From: Acetobacteraceae bacterium
GTDB lineage: Bacteria > Pseudomonadota > Alphaproteobacteria > Acetobacterales > Acetobacteraceae
DNA: 7,948 bases
Assembly (NCBI GenBank): GCA_027323595.1
Contig: DAHWBL010000414.1
Coordinates: forward strand, 1 to 7,948
Direction of reading: 5' to 3'
The stretch's first letter is position 1, and each line of letters begins with the position of its first letter. Under the pieces are notes generated by a model. That model was not told the origin of the DNA, ran no database searches, and was given only the letters and a program-made list of their open reading frames with translations. A program made the translations under genes and the position numbers. This document shows positions 5,279 through 7,948 of this stretch, one piece after another.

Positions 5279-6706
5279 CTAGCCCGCGCCGTCGTTCAAA
5301 GACAAGGCCCGCCCGTCACCGCCGATCGCATGGCGCAATGCCGGCACCGCGCCATGCAGAAACCCGATCACCGTCGTCTCCACCAGCCGATCGAGCGGTT
5401 CGCCGACCGCCATGTCGTAGACAAAGCGCCGCATCGCGACATAGAAAATCTGCCCGTGCAGGCCCCAGGCCAGCTCCTGCGCGCGGCGTGGGCTGAGCCT
5501 ATCGGGCGTTGCGTGGGCACCGCGCAGACATGCCGCGATCGGCAAAATGACATCGCGGCGCACGATGGCCAGATAGCGCCGGCTGATGTCGGAGCCGTGC
5601 AGGCTGGAATAGATGAAGATGCGGCACCAGCGATAATCGAAAATGACCCGCATATACTCGACATAAAACCCGATGATCCGCGCCTGCGCATGCCGCGTGT
5701 CATCGCGCAGCAACGTACCCCAGCGCGGTTTCCAGTGGCCGATGTAGATTTCCTGATACACCCGTTCGAGCAGCGCCGATCTGGTTGGGAAATATCGGTA
5801 AAGCAGCGGATGGGTGACCCCGATCCGACGCGCCAGCGCGCGCAATTGCCCGCCAGTGCCATGCTCGGCGAAATAGCTGATCGCTTCATCGACAATCAGC
5901 CGCTCACGATCTTCGGCCGACAGCCGCCGCCGCGGCGGCCGGGCGGGTGGTGCGGTCTGGGCGGCATCCTCGCACGGCACCTGCGCGCATGCACCTCGCG
6001 CGGGCACGCCACCGCCCGCCATCGCGCCGTGGAAAAAAACCTCGATGGCGTCGATCAGATATGGATCAAGATCACGCGGGATCGTCAGCCCGTAGATGAA
6101 TTTGCGCACCGCGAGATAAAAAATCCGCCCGTGCAGGCCCCATGCGATTTCCAGCTCCTGCGGCGTGATCGCGTGCGCGCCAGATTCGGCCAACCCCGCC
6201 GAAAGGCGCAGCTCCTGACAGATCGGCACCAGAAGATGCTCGCGCAGCACAGCAAGATACGCCGCATTGAGCGGCATGCCGTTGAGCCCGGCGAACATGA
6301 AAATGCGCACCCAGTCCTCGCGAAAGATCGCGCGCGTATAGGACCGATAAAAGCGTAGCAGCCGCTGCGGCAATGGCACCGAGCGATCGCGCAACTGCTC
6401 GGACCATTCGGGCTGCCAGCGACTGAAATAAAGCTCCTGATAGACCCGCGCGACCAGATCCTTCTTGTGGGGGAAATGGCGGAACAGCACCGAGTGGTGG
6501 ATCCCGAGCCGCTCGGCAAGGCGCCGCATCTGCCCATCGAATCCCTCGCGGGCGAAAAACCTGATCGCCTCATCGACGATCAGCCGCTCCCGCTGCGCCG
6601 AGGGCACCCGCGCGCCCCGCCGTTGCGCCGGCTGTCGAGACCGGGCGATGACGACCGCGTCGGGGGCCGGGTCGCGCGCCATCAAGCGGGGCTGGGGGCG
6701 GGGCAC
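5279..6706 (-). CDS. Tandem double TetR-family transcriptional regulator
   Basis: A single 475-residue ORF containing two complete TetR-type units. The first DNA-binding domain is about residues 38-90 (RERLIVDEAIRFF, then the HTH RLAERLGIHHSVLFRHF). The second is about 266-318 (RERLIVDEAISYF, HTH ALARRIGVTHPLLYRYF). Each is followed by a helical ligand/dimer domain ending in the matching blocks AWGLHGRIFYLAVRKFIYG (188-206) and AWGLHGQIFYVAMRRFVYD (413-431). A linker rich in Pro, Arg and Ala joins them (about 231-265). A usual TetR protein has about 200 residues. A stop codon lies four codons above the GTG at 6706, so that GTG is the first possible start; ATG at 6682 is an alternative and neither has a clear Shine-Dalgarno. 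It heads the catabolic operon and faces the molybdenum hydroxylase operon. It probably represses one or both and itself, with an aromatic substrate or intermediate as inducer (inferred). Confidence 0.92.
   Translation of the reverse strand: MPRPQPRLMARDPAPDAVVIARSRQPAQRRGARVPSAQRERLIVDEAIRFFAREGFDGQMRRLAERLGIHHSVLFRHFPHKKDLVARVYQELYFSRWQPEWSEQLRDRSVPLPQRLLRFYRSYTRAIFREDWVRIFMFAGLNGMPLNAAYLAVLREHLLVPICQELRLSAGLAESGAHAITPQELEIAWGLHGRIFYLAVRKFIYGLTIPRDLDPYLIDAIEVFFHGAMAGGGVPARGACAQVPCEDAAQTAPPARPPRRRLSAEDRERLIVDEAISYFAEHGTGGQLRALARRIGVTHPLLYRYFPTRSALLERVYQEIYIGHWKPRWGTLLRDDTRHAQARIIGFYVEYMRVIFDYRWCRIFIYSSLHGSDISRRYLAIVRRDVILPIAACLRGAHATPDRLSPRRAQELAWGLHGQIFYVAMRRFVYDMAVGEPLDRLVETTVIGFLHGAVPALRHAIGGDGRALSLNDGAG
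5342..5911 (-). repeat. TetR unit 2 of the internal protein duplication
   Basis: Encodes residues 266-455 of the double regulator and mirrors unit 1 with an offset of 228 residues at the start and 225 at the end. The recognition-helix region differs between units (GIHHSVLFRH against GVTHPLLYRY), so the two halves need not read the same DNA site. Confidence 0.85.
6017..6595 (-). repeat. TetR unit 1 of the internal protein duplication
   Basis: Encodes residues 38-230 of the double regulator. Its first 69 aligned residues (39-107) match unit 2 (267-335) without gaps at 38 positions by hand count, about 55%. Similarity continues to the FHGAM/LHGAV end. The most alike DNA is the RERLIVDEAI segment, around 6560-6590 here and 5875-5905 in the other copy, but the copies are well diverged overall, so the duplication is old. 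Confidence 0.85.
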
Positions 6707-6712
6707 CGCGCG

Positions 6713-6741
6713 ATGCTAACTTCAAGCTTGACGGGCCACAA
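6713..6741 (-). promoter_or_regulatory. Candidate -35/-10 promoter of the regulator-led operon
   Basis: On the minus strand, TTGTGG (6741-6736) and TAGCAT (6718-6713) are separated by exactly 17 bp. The -10 ends only 6 nt before the GTG at 6706. If real, transcription would begin at or very near the start codon, which agrees with the lack of a Shine-Dalgarno there. The hexamers are only partial matches to consensus, so this is a suggestion. Confidence 0.4.
6722..6731. promoter_or_regulatory. Perfect 10-bp palindrome TCAAGCTTGA, candidate operator half or core
   Basis: The sequence equals its own reverse complement and lies between the -35 and -10 of the proposed minus-strand promoter, where a bound repressor would block it. 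It is short enough that chance cannot be excluded. Confidence 0.35.
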
Positions 6742-6759
6742 GCGGACGTCCAATTTGTG
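6737..6759. promoter_or_regulatory. Inverted repeat CACAA-N13-TTGTG around GGACGTCC, candidate operator
   Basis: Five-base arms CACAA (6737-6741) and TTGTG (6755-6759) flank the perfect 8-bp palindrome GGACGTCC (6744-6751); the two centres differ by half a base. The 23-bp span is in the usual size range of TetR-family operators, and the left arm overlaps the proposed -35 of the regulator operon. Confidence 0.35.
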
Positions 6760-6769
6760 ACCGTAAGGT
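6760..6769. promoter_or_regulatory. Near-palindrome ACCGTAAGGT, candidate regulator site
   Basis: Four of five base pairs match around the centre. It directly abuts the CACAA/TTGTG repeat and the A/T-rich stretch before the plus-strand operon. Weak on its own; noted because it adds to a cluster of dyads in this short region. Confidence 0.25.
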
Positions 6770-6780
6770 AAATAAGCCGT

Positions 6781-6794
6781 CCGGTGCCAACCGG
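6781..6794. promoter_or_regulatory. Inverted repeat CCGGT-GCCA-ACCGG in the leader of the FAD-subunit gene
   Basis: Perfect 5-bp arms with a 4-base loop, 19 bp before the GTG at 6813 and 8 bp before its ribosome site. It could be an operator near the plus-strand transcription start or a small leader hairpin. Confidence 0.3.
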
Positions 6795-6802
6795 CGGTTC
6801 AC

Positions 6803-6808
6803 GGGAGG
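6803..6808 (+). promoter_or_regulatory. Shine-Dalgarno site of the FAD-subunit gene
   Basis: GGGAGG, 4 nt before the GTG start at 6813. It supports the GTG as start, since no in-frame ATG lies nearby. Confidence 0.75.
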
Positions 6809-6812
6809 TGCG

Positions 6813-7703
6813 GTGAAGCCTGCGACATTCCGCTATGAGCGCGCGCTCGACGTCGGCGATGCGCTAGAGCGTCTGCATCGCCATGGCGACGACGCCCGCC
6901 TGATCGCGGGTGGCCAGAGCCTGGTGCCGGCCCTCAATCTGCGCATGGCGCGTCCCTCGGCCCTGATCGACATCAGCAGGATCGCCGAACTGCGCGGCAT
7001 CACCCTGATCGGCGAGGGCGATGCGCGGTGCGTGCGCATCGGCGCGGCCACCACCCATGCCGACATCGCGCGCAGTGACATCATCGCCCGGCATGTGCCG
7101 CTGCTGCACAAGGCCGTGCAGCACGTGGCCCACGCCGCCATTCGCAACCGCGGCACCTTTGGCGGCAGTGTCGCGCATGCGGACCCCGCGGCGGAATTTC
7201 CAGCCTGCGTCCTGGCTTTGGGCGCACGCATGCACATCGTCGGACGAGGCGGCGCGCGCGTGGTGCCGGCGGATTCCTTTTTCACCGGACTGCACCAGAC
7301 CGCGATCGGCGCCGGTGAAATACTCGTGGCTGTCGAGATCGATGCGCTTGCAACAGCAGAGCGGGCCGGCTTCGCGGAACTCGCGCGCCGCCGTGGCGAT
7401 TATGCGCTGGTCGGACTTGCGATGCAGGTGCGCGTGCGACCAGGCCAATCTTTTTTCGACACGGCGTCGATCGTGTATGCATCCGTGGGCGCGAGGCCGA
7501 CCCTGGCGACGCGGGTCGCAAAACGCCTGTGCGAGCCGGCCGCGGACCCCAGGCAACGTCATCGCGATCTGCGGATCGCGCTTGCCGAAGACATCGACCC
7601 GCCGTCGGATGTGCACGCCTCCGCGCGAATGCGTCTGCATCTCGCTGGCGTGCTGCTGGATCGCCTCACCGACGAGCTGCGCGGAGGTGCCGATGGACGA
7701 TGA
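6813..7703 (+). CDS. Molybdenum hydroxylase, FAD-binding medium subunit (CoxM-like)
   Basis: A 296-residue FAD subunit of the xanthine dehydrogenase/CO dehydrogenase family, which passes electrons from the iron-sulfur subunit to an acceptor. FAD-binding motifs are AGGQSLVPALNLRMARP (32-48) and the RNRGTFGGSVAHADPAAE block (111-128), both typical of CoxM/CutM-type proteins. The C-terminal CO dehydrogenase flavoprotein domain follows (about 183-290). The length is standard (about 285-295). It starts with GTG after a good ribosome site and overlaps the next gene by 11 bp. Subunit order here is FAD, then 2Fe-2S, then presumably the large Mo subunit outside the window. Relatives oxidise CO, purines, nicotinate, quinoline-type rings or aldehydes; this subunit does not tell which. 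Its divergent position from the regulator suggests joint control with the ring-cleavage operon. Confidence 0.93.
   Translation: MKPATFRYERALDVGDALERLHRHGDDARLIAGGQSLVPALNLRMARPSALIDISRIAELRGITLIGEGDARCVRIGAATTHADIARSDIIARHVPLLHKAVQHVAHAAIRNRGTFGGSVAHADPAAEFPACVLALGARMHIVGRGGARVVPADSFFTGLHQTAIGAGEILVAVEIDALATAERAGFAELARRRGDYALVGLAMQVRVRPGQSFFDTASIVYASVGARPTLATRVAKRLCEPAADPRQRHRDLRIALAEDIDPPSDVHASARMRLHLAGVLLDRLTDELRGGADGR
7683..7687 (+). promoter_or_regulatory. Shine-Dalgarno site of the 2Fe-2S subunit gene
   Basis: GGAGG inside the 3' end of the FAD-subunit gene, 5 nt before the ATG at 7693. It selects this start over the out-of-frame ATG at 7700 that overlaps the stop codon as ATGA. Confidence 0.75.
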
Positions 7704-7948
7704 GTTTTTGCCGGTGTCGTTCACTCTCAACGGCAGCAGCGTGCGCCAGTCGGTCTCGCCGCGCACCCATCTCGCCGACATGCTGCGTGGCCCGTTGGGA
7801 TTGACCGGAACCCATCTGGGCTGTGAGCACGGCGTGTGCGGCGCCTGCACCCTGTTCGTGGACGGGCTGACCGTGCGATCCTGCCTGATGCTCGCGGTGC
7901 AGGCGGACGGCGCGGCGGTGCAAACCATCGAAGGGCTCAGCGACGCGC
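7693..7948 (+). CDS. Molybdenum hydroxylase, 2Fe-2S small subunit (CoxS-like), 3' end outside window
   Basis: The N-terminal 85 residues are visible. The plant-ferredoxin-type cluster motif is complete: Cys44, Cys49 and Cys52 (CEHGVCGAC) and Cys64 (RSCL). It is preceded by the usual FTLNG strand and LADMLRGPLGLTGTHLGC lead-in (27-44). The second, C-terminal 2Fe-2S domain (about residues 80-160 in the family) lies beyond base 7948. The subunit carries electrons from the molybdopterin site to the FAD subunit encoded just upstream, whose reading frame it overlaps by 11 bp. The start at 7693 is supported by GGAGG 5 nt upstream and gives the expected distance to the first cysteine. Confidence 0.94.
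   Translation, partial: MDDEFLPVSFTLNGSSVRQSVSPRTHLADMLRGPLGLTGTHLGCEHGVCGACTLFVDGLTVRSCLMLAVQADGAAVQTIEGLSDA

Larger units (their letters stand above)
6707..6812. promoter_or_regulatory. Divergent promoter region between regulator and molybdenum hydroxylase genes
   Basis: The only sizeable gene-free stretch (106 bp), visibly more A/T-rich in the middle than its surroundings. It must carry start signals for both operons. It contains several short palindromes (separate entries), a plausible minus-strand promoter, and on the plus strand a TTGACG hexamer at 6728-6733 with only a poor -10 (CAATTT at 6751-6756, 17-bp spacing). The A/T-rich TAAGGTAAATAAG at 6764-6776 may instead hold the plus-strand -10, but no good -35 fits it. 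Confidence 0.7.

Noticed and set aside
6020..6022. Internal ATG (residue 229) as a separate start for the second TetR unit
   Set aside because: The only GAGG nearby is about 16 nt upstream, and the frame is continuous from the first unit, so one fused protein is the simpler reading; not excluded.
4386..6358. Plus-strand ORFs of 298 and 342 residues (4386-5282 and 5330-6358) opposite the DapA-like and TetR genes
   Set aside because: Same shadow character; the minus-strand products carry clear family motifs throughout.
6864..7928. Minus-strand ORF of 354 residues opposite the molybdenum hydroxylase genes
   Set aside because: The plus strand encodes full FAD-binding and 2Fe-2S motifs with good ribosome sites; the antisense translation has no recognisable domain.
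1..7948. CRISPR array, tRNA/rRNA genes, insertion sequence ends
   Set aside because: No regularly spaced repeats, no tRNA-like cloverleaf sequence and no transposase or terminal inverted repeats were seen; nearly all bases are taken by coding genes.

Overview
The window is a G+C-rich stretch of bacterial chromosome or large plasmid, densely packed with catabolic genes. The base composition, GTG starts and enzyme families suggest an alphaproteobacterium, possibly a sphingomonad. That is a guess from style, since no rRNA or other marker gene is present.

Layout: nearly everything from 6706 down to base 1 is one minus-strand operon. In transcription order it holds: a double TetR-family regulator (6706-5279); a DapA-superfamily lyase/aldolase (5252-4239); a mu-crystallin/ornithine cyclodeaminase-family reductase (4239-3271); a small carboxymuconolactone decarboxylase-like protein (3269-2964); LigA-like and LigB-like subunits of a type II extradiol dioxygenase (2967-2710 and 2713-1871); a 91-residue recombinase-like HTH protein (1874-1599); a Rieske non-heme iron oxygenase (1588-548); and a short-chain dehydrogenase whose 3' end lies beyond base 1. 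Most junctions are 1-4 bp start/stop overlaps, so the genes are almost certainly co-transcribed and translationally coupled. After a 106-bp divergent promoter region, the plus strand starts a molybdenum hydroxylase operon: the FAD subunit (6813-7703), then the 2Fe-2S subunit (from 7693, cut by the window end). The large Mo subunit presumably follows outside the window.

How they may work together: Rieske oxygenase, SDR diol dehydrogenase, extradiol dioxygenase and hydratase-aldolase is the classic order of chemistry for aerobic aromatic-ring degradation (hydroxylate, rearomatise, cleave, split off a small acid). The divergent molybdenum hydroxylase could hydroxylate an N-heteroaromatic ring or oxidise an aldehyde. 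A mu-crystallin-type reductase, whose known relatives reduce cyclic imines, leans towards a nitrogen-containing substrate. The substrate cannot be read from the sequence.

The most unusual item is the regulator: one 475-residue ORF with two complete, clearly homologous TetR units in tandem, facing a promoter region with several small palindromes. Other points of interest are a DapA-family enzyme that seems to lack the usual catalytic tyrosine, a CMD-family protein without the redox cysteines, and a small HTH protein embedded between ring-cleavage and ring-hydroxylation genes. No RNA genes, insertion sequences or CRISPR arrays were seen, and no gene-free stretch exceeds 106 bp.
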